Shown here piece after piece: positions 1 to 7,830 of a stretch of 64,000 nt of DNA. The notes beneath the pieces are model-generated. The model ran no database searches and had not been told where the DNA came from. It worked only from the letters and a program-made list of their open reading frames with translations. The stretch spans positions 2,232,001-2,296,000 of the forward strand of contig NZ_JAFBBS010000001.1 in the NCBI RefSeq assembly GCF_016907315.1, in the 5' to 3' direction. How positions within the stretch are numbered: the first letter of the stretch is position 1; each line of letters starts with the position of its first letter. The position numbers and the translations under genes are program-made. This DNA is from Microbacterium esteraromaticum. Lineage in GTDB: Bacteria > Actinomycetota > Actinomycetes > Actinomycetales > Microbacteriaceae.

Positions 1-468
1 GATCACCAGCAGCTCGCCTCCCGCCTCACGGAACAGCTCGCCGAACCGCACCGTCTCCTCGCGGTAGCGGCGCATCGAGAAGACCACGAGCACGTCGCTC
101 GCGCGCACATCCGTCAGCACGGTCAGGGGCGTGAGCGCGCGACCGTCGACGAGGAACACATTCGAAAGGGTCGCCGAGAGGTCGGCGCCGAGCAGCTCGG
201 CGTACGCGGCCGCCTTGCCCAGACCCCCGATGTACCGACGGCGAGCCCCGAGGATCAGCGCGGCGGCGCGAGGCACGTCGCCCGTGCGCGACAACTCGTC
301 GAAGGTGCGGGCGAGCGATCGCGTCTCGGCCTCGATCACCCGGGCCTGCAGCGCCTCTGCCGACACGTTGGTGCGGATGCGCTGACCGAAGCGCTCTCCG
401 GGCGAGACCAGCTCGCGGTCATGGTCGTTCTCGTCTTCGTGAACATCGGTGCCGGTCCGCGTCGTCAT
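1..468 (-). CDS. SIS-domain protein, RpiR/MurR-like, partial (C-terminus outside window)
   Basis: The first 156 residues are visible; the rest lies beyond the window edge. A sugar-isomerase (SIS) fold starts near residue 75 with a glycine-rich phosphosugar loop (YIGGLGKAAAYAELLG), followed by a typical SIS strand (DVLVVFSMRRYREETVRFGEL). RpiR/MurR regulators normally carry a helix-turn-helix of about 75 residues before this domain. Here the preceding residues are an acidic tail and a linker-like helix in which I see no helix-turn-helix. The ATG at 468 overlaps the stop of the upstream acetyltransferase gene (TGATG) and has a GGGGAGAG ribosome site, so the two genes are coupled. It could sense a phosphosugar or muropeptide-derived ligand without binding DNA itself. 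Confidence 0.7.
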   Translation of the reverse strand, partial: MTTRTGTDVHEDENDHDRELVSPGERFGQRIRTNVSAEALQARVIEAETRSLARTFDELSRTGDVPRAAALILGARRRYIGGLGKAAAYAELLGADLSATLSNVFLVDGRALTPLTVLTDVRASDVLVVFSMRRYREETVRFGELFREAGGELLVI

Positions 469-1253
469 CACGCGCTCTCCCCATCGTGACGGTGCACCGC
501 GAGGTGCACGGCTGTGGTCTCGTCGACGAGCCGGCTGGCGACCAGGACGCGTCCGTCGGCGAGCAGACGGTGCAGTGCGCTGCGCACGACCGCATCCGCA
601 TCCGGCTGCTCGTCGTCGGCCGCGCAGGCGCGCGCAGGCGCAGCGAGCCAGATCGCGCCGCACCCGGCGTCGGGTGCCGGCAGGGGGCGGCCCCAGTCCT
701 GCTCCCCGAGCGCGGGCGGAGTGACGGAACGGGCGCCGGCGTACGGGTCGGCGGAGCGCTCGAGAGCCCAGTCGACGACCACCCTGTCGGTACCAGGCCG
801 CGCATAGTAGTCGGCGACGTAGCCGATGCCCTCTGCGCCCAGTGTCGAGAAGTTGAAGTGCGCGTTGCGCGTGAGCGACGGATCGAACGTCCATCGCATG
901 TGCCCGTGCCCCCAGCCGAGGGCCACTTCGCGCTGCGCCTGCTTGAGCATGCGTCCGACGCCGGTGCCCTGGTGAGCAGGGTCGACCACGGCGGCCTGAG
1001 AGTAATGGAACTCGGCTCCCTGCTCGTCGCGGCCCGCGAAGCCGTAGGCGAACCCGACCAGCGATCCGTCGGCGGTGTGCACGCCCACCGCCGAGCCGCC
1101 GTTGCGCACGAGCGCGCTCAGCAGGTTGGTGTTCAGCTGCAGATCGGGACTGTCGTACCCGAAGACGCGGGCGTACAGCACACCGGCCGCGTGCAGGTCG
1201 GCATGCGTGCGCAGCGTGCTGCTGTGGTACCGCGGCTCCGATGCCTCGTGCAT
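468..1253 (-). CDS. GNAT-family N-acetyltransferase (COG3375-like)
   Basis: A 261-residue protein with a GNAT acetyl-CoA-binding core in its first half: the strand AAVVDPAHQGTGVGRMLK contains the Q/RxxGxG/A loop that holds the pyrophosphate of acetyl-CoA. The N-terminus and the unusual C-terminal half resemble the predicted acetyltransferases of COG3375. The substrate is unknown; the setting among peptide-uptake genes suggests an amino compound or peptide. The start at 1253 was chosen because a TAGGAT box lies seven bases upstream, as at leaderless genes here. It is divergent from the M20 peptidase and translationally coupled to the SIS gene downstream. Confidence 0.75.
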   Translation of the reverse strand: MHEASEPRYHSSTLRTHADLHAAGVLYARVFGYDSPDLQLNTNLLSALVRNGGSAVGVHTADGSLVGFAYGFAGRDEQGAEFHYSQAAVVDPAHQGTGVGRMLKQAQREVALGWGHGHMRWTFDPSLTRNAHFNFSTLGAEGIGYVADYYARPGTDRVVVDWALERSADPYAGARSVTPPALGEQDWGRPLPAPDAGCGAIWLAAPARACAADDEQPDADAVVRSALHRLLADGRVLVASRLVDETTAVHLAVHRHDGESA

Positions 1254-1367
1254 GATACGAATCCTATATTTCGATTGTGGACGCTTCGATGCTAGAAGAT
1301 ATCTGACTTGAATGGCAGGATCAATCCACAGATATGTTTCGTAACTGCACTCATTGAAGGAGCGGAC
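1254..1367. promoter_or_regulatory. Divergent AT-rich promoter region of the peptide-scavenging locus
   Basis: This spacer between the acetyltransferase and the M20 peptidase is clearly more AT-rich than its flanks. Rightward, TTGAAT (1308-1313) and AGATAT (1330-1335), 16 bases apart, form a promoter followed by an AAGGAG ribosome site at 1357. Leftward, TAGGAT lies seven bases before the ATG at 1253. A CGAA-N8-TTCG inverted repeat near 1257-1272 could be an operator, but it is short. Confidence 0.45.
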
Positions 1368-2492
1368 ATGACCAAGCCCTGGGCGAGCGACGCCGATCTC
1401 GTCCTCGAGCGCATCGCGCACCTGGTCTCCATCGAGTCGCCGTCGTTCGACGTGCCCGCGAGCCGCGACATCGCCGGCGACCTCGCCGGCTGGTGGACGG
1501 ACGCCGGCGCCGAAGTGCGCCTCGTGACGACCGAGAGCGGAGTGCACCTCGTCGCAGAGCTCGCCGGCGAGGGTGAACCGCTGCTGCTCGTGGGCCACAC
1601 CGACACCGTCTGGCCGCGCGGCGCGCTCAGGGGAGATGTGCCGTGGGCCATCGACGGTGACACTCTGCGCGGCCCTGGCGTGTACGACATGAAGAGCGGG
1701 CTCGTCGTGATGCTCGCCGCCGCCGAGCGGCTGCGCGATCGTCCGCGACGAGCGGTTCGCGCTGTGCTGGTGTGCGACGAGGAGGTCGGCTCCCCCTCGG
1801 CGCAGGACCTGCTGCGCGACTGCGCCACGGGGGTCTCCGGGGTGATCGGGTTCGAGTCCCCGCATCCCGACGGCGCGCTGAAGGTCGGCCGCCGCGGCAG
1901 CACTCGGATCAGGCTGTCGATCGCGGGGCGCGCCGCGCACGCCGCTCTCGACCCCGGCGCGGGCGTCTCGGCGATCGACGAGCTCGTCGATCAGCTCGTC
2001 GCGATCCGCGCGATCGTCGGCGACCCCTCCCTGCCGTCGGAGGTGCTCTGCAACGTCGGTGCCATCGACGGAGGCGGACGAGCGAATGTGGTGCCCGCCG
2101 CCGCATCTGCCGAGATCGGCCTCCGCTTCATCGACGGCGAAACCGAGACGCGGGTGCTCGAGGACATGCGTGCCCTCGCCCCGGTGCGAGCGGGAGCGCA
2201 GGTGCAGGTAGAAGTGCTGAGCCACCGCCCCGCCTGGGCCGCCTCGAGTGCCGACGCCCGGCTGCTCGCGCGCATCGAGGCCGCTGCGCAGCGCGTGGGG
2301 CAGACGGCAGAGGGTCGCCCAGCGGCCGGCGCCGGCGACACCAACCTGCTCGGCAGCCTCGGCCTGCCGACGGTCGACGGCTTCGGCCCCCGCGGTGGCG
2401 GTGCCCACGCGGTCACCGAGCACGCGTCGCTGGCATCCACGATGCAGCGTATCGACCTGCTCGAAGCGCTGCTCGCCGACGTGACCGGCTGA
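1368..2492 (+). CDS. M20-family metallopeptidase (carboxypeptidase G2-like)
   Basis: A 374-residue cytosolic zinc peptidase. The family residues are in place: first metal ligand in GHTDT (His77, Asp79), bridging Asp107 in GVYDMKSG, catalytic Glu138-Glu139 in CDEEVGS, and a late His near 347 in GGGAHAVTE. A dimerisation domain occupies roughly residues 170-280. Length and motif order match the CPG2/ArgE/DapE group, which release amino acids from N-acyl or short peptide substrates. The ATG at 1368 follows an AAGGAG site; the frame is open further upstream but lacks such a site. It converges with the C39 gene. In this locus it probably degrades imported peptides. Confidence 0.85.
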   Translation: MTKPWASDADLVLERIAHLVSIESPSFDVPASRDIAGDLAGWWTDAGAEVRLVTTESGVHLVAELAGEGEPLLLVGHTDTVWPRGALRGDVPWAIDGDTLRGPGVYDMKSGLVVMLAAAERLRDRPRRAVRAVLVCDEEVGSPSAQDLLRDCATGVSGVIGFESPHPDGALKVGRRGSTRIRLSIAGRAAHAALDPGAGVSAIDELVDQLVAIRAIVGDPSLPSEVLCNVGAIDGGGRANVVPAAASAEIGLRFIDGETETRVLEDMRALAPVRAGAQVQVEVLSHRPAWAASSADARLLARIEAAAQRVGQTAEGRPAAGAGDTNLLGSLGLPTVDGFGPRGGGAHAVTEHASLASTMQRIDLLEALLADVTG

Positions 2493-2511
2493 GCTGGTCG
2501 GAGTCACACGC

Positions 2512-3603
2512 TCACCACGGCGCCTCGCCCGACGCGGTCGGAAGCGGGTACCCACGCGGCGTGACGAGGTATGCGGTGCGACGGCTGCGTGCCCAGACGG
2601 CGTCGAACTCCGCCCGCGAGTAGGTGCGCAGGCCCGCCTCGCCACCCGGGCTCGCCGGATCGGCCACGAGCACGTCGCCCTCCGGCGTGAGGCCCCGCAC
2701 CACGACGAGGTGGCCGGTCGGAGCGTCGTAGTCGGCGCCTGCGAGTTCTGCCCGGTCGGCGAACCGGATCGAGGCGATGAGCGGGATGCCCGCTGCTGTC
2801 AGTGTCCGCGCGTCGTCCAGTGACCTCAGTCGCGTGACGACCGCTGCGAGACCAAGGCCGCCCGCCACCGCCGCATTGAACGACCAGTTCCCTGTGCCGT
2901 CGTAGGGCGCGTCGTACGCTTCGCGGGCTACCCATGGCACGCGCGGGTCGGCGCCGTCCGGCGCATCGCGGGTCGACTCGGGGATCGCCACCTGCCAGGC
3001 ATCCATCACCATCGTGAGCGATGTCGGCGAGCACCAGACCGGGCCGCCTCCGCCGAGGTCGTCGCGGGCGGGGTACGCCCGCTGGGAGAGGGGCCGAAGG
3101 CGCGCTGCGGCTCCCGACAGCGGCGCGGCAGGGCCGGACAGGTGCGACGCGCGCTGATTCCCCGGGCCGTGGTCGGGTGCGGAAAAGCTCACGGCGGCGA
3201 GGTGAAGCGGATGCCCTTCCGTCGCCTCATCGAGGGTGATGCGCAGACGCACCGCCTCGAACGGCGCGCCGTCGGCTGCCATCAGCACGTCGGTGTCGAC
3301 GGCCGGCGCCGAACCGGCGCCCGACGGGGGAGTGGAGACGCTGCGCCTGGACCCGACCGACCGCCATTCCGCGAGGGGAAGCCACGGATGCCACCCGCCG
3401 CTGACAGCACGGGCGCTGATCTCGATCATGGCGGGATGACCGGGGTCCAGGTTCCAGGAGGCGATCGTCTGGTCTGCGGCGAAACCGGCCTCGAGCGGCT
3501 CGGAGGTCCAGCGCCGGCCGTCCCAGCCGGCGACGGGGTCGGCTCTGACCAGGCGGGTGCGCCAGCTCAGCGTCGAGGGCGAAGTGACGGCTGCGGGTGA
3601 CAT
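2512..3603 (-). CDS. C39-like peptidase domain protein
   Basis: A 363-residue protein. The C-terminal half is a papain-like C39 fold with Cys191 in GPVWCSPTSLTM, His298 in TGHLVVVRG and Asp315 in VADPASP, the expected Cys-His-Asp/Asn triad. The N-terminal ~170 residues are beta-rich (WxSEPLEAGF, PWLPLAEW) and look like the ligand-binding front domain common in these actinobacterial proteins. No signal peptide is visible, so it may act in the cytoplasm or leave by an unknown route. Start at 3603 is favoured by GGAG about 12 bases upstream. It is divergent from the binding-protein gene and was probably recruited to cleave wall-derived peptides. Confidence 0.75.
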   Translation of the reverse strand: MSPAAVTSPSTLSWRTRLVRADPVAGWDGRRWTSEPLEAGFAADQTIASWNLDPGHPAMIEISARAVSGGWHPWLPLAEWRSVGSRRSVSTPPSGAGSAPAVDTDVLMAADGAPFEAVRLRITLDEATEGHPLHLAAVSFSAPDHGPGNQRASHLSGPAAPLSGAAARLRPLSQRAYPARDDLGGGGPVWCSPTSLTMVMDAWQVAIPESTRDAPDGADPRVPWVAREAYDAPYDGTGNWSFNAAVAGGLGLAAVVTRLRSLDDARTLTAAGIPLIASIRFADRAELAGADYDAPTGHLVVVRGLTPEGDVLVADPASPGGEAGLRTYSRAEFDAVWARSRRTAYLVTPRGYPLPTASGEAPW

Positions 3604-3839
3604 ACGCGGTGGGCTCCGATTGTTAGGACGGTTGATCTGTAACGGATCATCGATCACGGGCGCGATGCCGTCAAGAGGTCGTGCGCGGATGGCGAGGCCA
3701 CGCGAAGACGGGTTGACCCGCGGTATGACAAGTGACGTAGGCTGGTCGCGCGTCAAGGAAGCCGCCGATGAGCAGGTCGAACGATGTCGACGACGACAGC
3801 GCCGACCCGTGTCGCTGGCAAGTATCTGGTACGAATGTG

Positions 3840-3869
3840 TTGACCAGAGCTCCTGACGTGCGGTTCTAT
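3840..3869 (+). promoter_or_regulatory. Likely promoter of the ABC importer operon
   Basis: TTGACC (3840-3845) and TTCTAT (3864-3869) are separated by 18 bases and would start a leader of about 50 bases before the binding-protein gene. A second candidate, TTGACC (3713-3718) with TAGGCT (3738-3743) at 19 bases, lies upstream. The 3604-3925 spacer holds no gene. A TGATC-N7-GATCA palindrome at 3633-3649 near the divergent C39 start is a possible but weak operator. Confidence 0.45.
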
Positions 3870-3925
3870 TGCTGAATCCCCAACGGGCCCCGTCGCAGGG
3901 CCTCGGCACCGAAAGAAGGACGCTC

Positions 3926-5776
3926 ATGCGAACACGTCACAGCAAACATCTGGTCCGTGCCCTGTCGGTCGCGGCTGCCGCCGCGATGGTGCTCGCACCC
4001 GCGACGGCCTCGTACGCAGCACCCACCGGCGTGCATGCGGCGGACTCGTCGACTCCCCCGTCCGACAAGTCGGACGCCAAGACGCTGCGCATCGCGACCT
4101 CGGGCTTCGTCGACTCGTTCAACCCGTTCACCTCGATCTACCTGCTGCCCACGAACACGCTGCGCTATACGTACGAGTTCCTCGTGCAGAACTCCCAGGA
4201 AGACGGCTCGCCCACCAAGGGCCTCGCCGACAAGTGGGAGACCTCCGACGGCGGCAAGGTGTGGACGTTCACCCTGCAGGACGGGCTGAAGTGGTCTGAC
4301 GGCGAGCCGATCACCTCGGACGACGTGGCCTTCACGTACCAGTCGATGATCGACGACCCGGCGCTGGGCGTCGCGAACGGCGGCCTCGTCGCCAACGTCG
4401 ACACGATCGAGACGCCCGACGAGAAGACCGTGGTGCTCAACATGAAGGCGCCGCAGGCGCCGAACCCCGGGGTCGAGATCCCGATCGTCCCGAAGCACGT
4501 GTGGGAGAAGATCGACAGCCCCGCCGAGCACCCGAACGACAAGGATGTCGTCGGCTCGGGTCCGTTCCTGCTCGAGAGCTACAAGGCGAACCAGTTCATC
4601 ACGCTGAAGGCCAACAAGGACTTCTGGCGCGGTGCGCCGAAGATCGACCGCATCCAGTACATCTACTACACCAACTCGGATGCCCAGGTGCAGGCGCTGC
4701 GCTCTGGCGATGTCGACATGGTCACCGGCCTCACCGCAACGCAGTTCGACGCCCTGAAAGACGTCGAGGGTATCGAGACGCACTCGGGTCAGGGGCGCCG
4801 CTACGCGGCGATCAGCATCAACGTCGGTCTGAAGACCCGTGACGGGCAGGCGTACGGAAACGGCAACCCGGCCCTGCAGGACGCCGCCGTGCGTCAGGCG
4901 ATCCGCCTGGGAACCGACACCGACACTCTCCTCGACAAGGTCCTGGGTGGATACGGCGTCCCCGCGACGAGCTTCGTGCCCGCGTCGTACCCGAAGTGGA
5001 CCCTGCCCGCCGAGGACGAGGTCATCATGGACTTCGATCCCGAGGCGGCCAAGAAGAAGCTCGACGAGGCCGGCTGGGTGGCCGGGGCCGACGGCATCCG
5101 CGCCAAGGACGGCAAGCCGCTCTCGCTGCGCCTCTTCGTCGATTCGACGAGCATCACCGAGCAGTCCCAGGCCGAGTACTTCGTGCCGTGGATGAAGGAG
5201 ATCGGCATCGACGTGAAGGTCGAGGCGACCGACACCGACACGATCACGGCCGAGACCACCAAGGGCAACTACGACATGTACTTCAGCGGCTGGAGCCAGG
5301 GGGCCGACCCCGACTACCAGCTCGGCATCAACACGTGCATGAACCTGCCCACCGGCACGGACGGCAGCGGCGGCACCTCGCAGGACGGCTGGTGCGACCC
5401 CGAGTTCGACAAGCTCTACGAAGAGCAGCACACCGAGCTCGACCAGGACAAGCGCGAGAAGATCGTGCGCGAGATGCTGCGGATGAACTACGAGGCCACG
5501 CCGCAGATCGCGACCTGGTACGCCAACAGCCTCGAGGCCTACCGCTCCGACCGCTTCGAGGGCTTCTCTCTGCAGCCCAAGAACGAGGGCATCATCGCCA
5601 ACCAGTCCGGCTACTGGGGCTATCTGACCGTCGCCCCGGTGAGCGACGAGGCCGCGGCGGCCGCCGACGGTCCCAACGTCGGCCTGATCGTCACGGGCGT
5701 CGTGATCGGCGTGCTCGTGATCGGAGGCATCGTCTTCGTGATGATGCGCCGCCGCAACAGCGCCGACGTGGAATGA
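3926..5776 (+). CDS. Peptide ABC transporter substrate-binding protein with C-terminal membrane anchor
   Basis: A 616-residue family-5 (SBP_bac_5, DppA/OppA type) extracellular binding protein. Residues 1-32 form a Sec signal peptide ending in an ASYA|A-type cleavage site. There is no lipobox cysteine, unlike most Gram-positive binding proteins. Instead a hydrophobic segment near residues 585-607 (GLIVTGVVIGVLVIGGIVFV) followed by RRR anchors the C-terminus. The body has the usual family features: an early LRIATSGFVDSFNPF strand, KWETSDGGKVWTFTLQDGLKWSDG and FYFSGWS-like C-lobe segments. The ATG at 3926 follows AAGGA. It is first in the importer operon; the substrate is inferred to be a peptide. 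Confidence 0.9.
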   Translation: MRTRHSKHLVRALSVAAAAAMVLAPATASYAAPTGVHAADSSTPPSDKSDAKTLRIATSGFVDSFNPFTSIYLLPTNTLRYTYEFLVQNSQEDGSPTKGLADKWETSDGGKVWTFTLQDGLKWSDGEPITSDDVAFTYQSMIDDPALGVANGGLVANVDTIETPDEKTVVLNMKAPQAPNPGVEIPIVPKHVWEKIDSPAEHPNDKDVVGSGPFLLESYKANQFITLKANKDFWRGAPKIDRIQYIYYTNSDAQVQALRSGDVDMVTGLTATQFDALKDVEGIETHSGQGRRYAAISINVGLKTRDGQAYGNGNPALQDAAVRQAIRLGTDTDTLLDKVLGGYGVPATSFVPASYPKWTLPAEDEVIMDFDPEAAKKKLDEAGWVAGADGIRAKDGKPLSLRLFVDSTSITEQSQAEYFVPWMKEIGIDVKVEATDTDTITAETTKGNYDMYFSGWSQGADPDYQLGINTCMNLPTGTDGSGGTSQDGWCDPEFDKLYEEQHTELDQDKREKIVREMLRMNYEATPQIATWYANSLEAYRSDRFEGFSLQPKNEGIIANQSGYWGYLTVAPVSDEAAAAADGPNVGLIVTGVVIGVLVIGGIVFVMMRRRNSADVE

Positions 5777-5782
5777 TCCGGT

Positions 5783-5820
5783 GATCATCGTGGCGGGTCT
5801 GCGGGCCCGCCACGATGATC
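5783..5820 (+). terminator. 15-bp perfect intercistronic hairpin
   Basis: GATCATCGTGGCGGG (5783-5797) pairs perfectly with CCCGCCACGATGATC (5806-5820) around an 8-base loop. There is no T-tract. It lies just after the binding-protein stop and before the first permease, where such hairpins commonly protect or attenuate mRNA so that the binding protein is made in excess. Confidence 0.7.
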
Positions 5821-5872
5821 GTCAGCGCACACCGGCCGCCGTCTCACGGGGCGTCAGAAGAAGGAGACAGAG

Positions 5873-6913
5873 ATGTCGGATGCGATGCCGGCCACCGAAG
5901 CCGTCATCATCGAGGAGCAGGGCGAGGCGCGACCGCGTGGAGTTCCTGCGCTGACCTACGCGCTCACCAAGATCGGCGGAGCGCTGATCAGCCTCGCGAT
6001 GGTGATCATCCTCGGGTTCTTCGCGTTCAAGATCCTGCCGGGCGATCCTGCCGCGGCCATGGCGCGCGACCGCCCCATGACGCCGGAGCAGATCCAGCAG
6101 CTGCGCGAGCAGATGGGCCTCGACAAGCCACTGTGGCAGCAGTTCGGCGACTACCTCGTGAACGTGTTCACTCTGAACTTCGGCGAGAGCTACGTCTACA
6201 AGGAGTCCGTGGCGTCTCTCATCGGTCAGTACTTCTGGAACACGATCCTGCTGACCGGGACGGTCGCGATCATCGCGATCGCGCTCGGACTGTGGCTCGG
6301 GCAGAAGGCCGGATGGATGCACGGCTCGCTCTTCGACAAGGTCACCACCGGAACATCCCTCGTGCTGTGGTCGGTGCCGACCTTCTGGCTCGGTCTGATC
6401 CTCCTCATGGTGTTCGGCGGCACGCTGCGGTGGTTCCCGACCGGCGGGATGGTGTCGCCCAACCCGCCGGACGACGTGATCGGGCAGATCCTCGATGTCG
6501 TCTCGCACATGGTGCTGCCGGTGATCACGATGGTGGCCGTCGTCTACGCCCAGTACGTCATGGTGATGCGCGCCTCGGTGATGGAGGAGAAGAGCGCCGA
6601 CTACCTCGTCACCGCCCGCGCGAAGGGCCTGCGCGACGACCTCGTGCGCAGCCGGCACGCGGTGCCGAACGCTCTGCTCCCCGCGGTCACGCTCGTCTTC
6701 ATGCACATCGGCGGACTGATCGCCGGAGCGGTCACGGTCGAGACCGTCTTCTCATGGCCCGGGCTGGGCAAGCTCACCTTCGAGGCGATCCAGGGCCCCG
6801 ACCTGCCCCTGCTGCAGGGCACCTTCGTGGTGTTCTCGGCGATCATCATCGTGATGAATCTCGCCGCCGACTTCATCTACCGCTGGCTCGACCCGAGAGT
6901 GAGGCGCGCATGA
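5873..6913 (+). CDS. Peptide ABC transporter permease (DppB/OppB type)
   Basis: A 346-residue inner-membrane permease with six predicted transmembrane segments, the first at about residues 36-60. The N-terminal DppB signature FKILPGDPAA and the EAA loop for ATPase contact (SADYLVTARAKGLRDDLVRS) are both visible, as is the late FSWPGLGKL motif. An N-terminal extension of about 30 charged residues precedes the first helix. The ATG follows an AAGGAG site at 5861. Its stop overlaps the next permease start (ATGA), showing operon coupling. Confidence 0.9.
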   Translation: MSDAMPATEAVIIEEQGEARPRGVPALTYALTKIGGALISLAMVIILGFFAFKILPGDPAAAMARDRPMTPEQIQQLREQMGLDKPLWQQFGDYLVNVFTLNFGESYVYKESVASLIGQYFWNTILLTGTVAIIAIALGLWLGQKAGWMHGSLFDKVTTGTSLVLWSVPTFWLGLILLMVFGGTLRWFPTGGMVSPNPPDDVIGQILDVVSHMVLPVITMVAVVYAQYVMVMRASVMEEKSADYLVTARAKGLRDDLVRSRHAVPNALLPAVTLVFMHIGGLIAGAVTVETVFSWPGLGKLTFEAIQGPDLPLLQGTFVVFSAIIIVMNLAADFIYRWLDPRVRRA

Positions 6914-7827
6914 GCGCTGAGAAGCTGACCGTCGCGCGCTCGCCGCGTGCCATGGCCTGGGAGCGTCGGCGCGGCGCGTTCAGTGCATTCTGTGCCGAGT
7001 TCGCGCGCAGTCGCTCGGGCATGATCGGCCTGATCTTCCTGCTGGTCGTGATCGTGATCGCCGCACTGGCGCCGGTCATCGCCCCCGCCTGGATGCTCGA
7101 CGTGACGAGACTGCTGGACTCCCCGCGCTTCGCGCCGCCCTCGGCAGAGCACCTGCTGGGCACCGACCATCAGGGGCGCGAGATCTGGGTGCGCATGGTG
7201 TGGGGCGCCCAGGTGTCGCTCGTCGTCGGCTTCGCGGCGACCGCCGTCTCGATGATCATCGGCACGATCGTCGGCATCGCCGCCGGGCACTTCACCGGAT
7301 GGGCCGGCGGCCTGCTCATGCGCCTGATCGACTTCTTCCTCGTGCTGCCCTCGCTGATCCTCGCGATCGTCCTGTCGTCGGTGCTGCAGCGCGGGGTGTG
7401 GACCATCGTGATCGCCATCGGCCTGACCTCATGGGCCGGGACGGCACGCGTCGTGCGCTCGCAGACGCTGTCGGTCGAGTCGAGGGACTACATCGAGCGG
7501 TCGCGGGTACTCGGTGCCGGCCACTGGCACATCATCGTCAAGCATCTGCTGCCAGGGGTGCTGCCGCTGGTGCTCGCCAACACGACCCTGACGGTCGGGT
7601 CGGCGATCATCGCCGAGTCGACGCTGTCGTTCCTCGGCCTGGGCGACACCACCACGCAGTCGTGGGGAGCCGTGCTGAAGAACTCGATGGACGTCTCGGC
7701 CGCGACGAGCGGCTACTGGTGGTACGTGCTCGTGCCTGGTATCGCGATCGTGCTCGTCGTGCTCGCCTTCACCCTCGTCGGCCGTGCCGTGGAGAACATC
7801 ATCAACCCGACCCTGAGGAGCCGTTGA
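6910..7827 (+). CDS. Peptide ABC transporter permease (DppC/OppC type)
   Basis: A 305-residue partner permease. It has the N-terminal helix of DppC proteins (GMIGLIFLLVVIVIAALAPVIAP), the HLLGTDHQGREIWVRMVWG motif typical of the family, and an EAA loop (SRDYIERSRVLGAGHWHIIVKH). Five or six further membrane helices follow. The start at 6910 overlaps the previous stop by four bases (ATGA). With the upstream permease it forms the heterodimeric channel of the importer. Confidence 0.9.
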   Translation: MSAEKLTVARSPRAMAWERRRGAFSAFCAEFARSRSGMIGLIFLLVVIVIAALAPVIAPAWMLDVTRLLDSPRFAPPSAEHLLGTDHQGREIWVRMVWGAQVSLVVGFAATAVSMIIGTIVGIAAGHFTGWAGGLLMRLIDFFLVLPSLILAIVLSSVLQRGVWTIVIAIGLTSWAGTARVVRSQTLSVESRDYIERSRVLGAGHWHIIVKHLLPGVLPLVLANTTLTVGSAIIAESTLSFLGLGDTTTQSWGAVLKNSMDVSAATSGYWWYVLVPGIAIVLVVLAFTLVGRAVENIINPTLRSR

Positions 7828-7830
7828 GCG

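Noticed and set aside
3866..5788. A 640-codon open frame antisense to the binding-protein gene
   Set aside because: The plus-strand protein has clear family motifs and a signal peptide; the antisense product is His/Val/Arg-rich low-complexity as expected from high-GC shadow frames.
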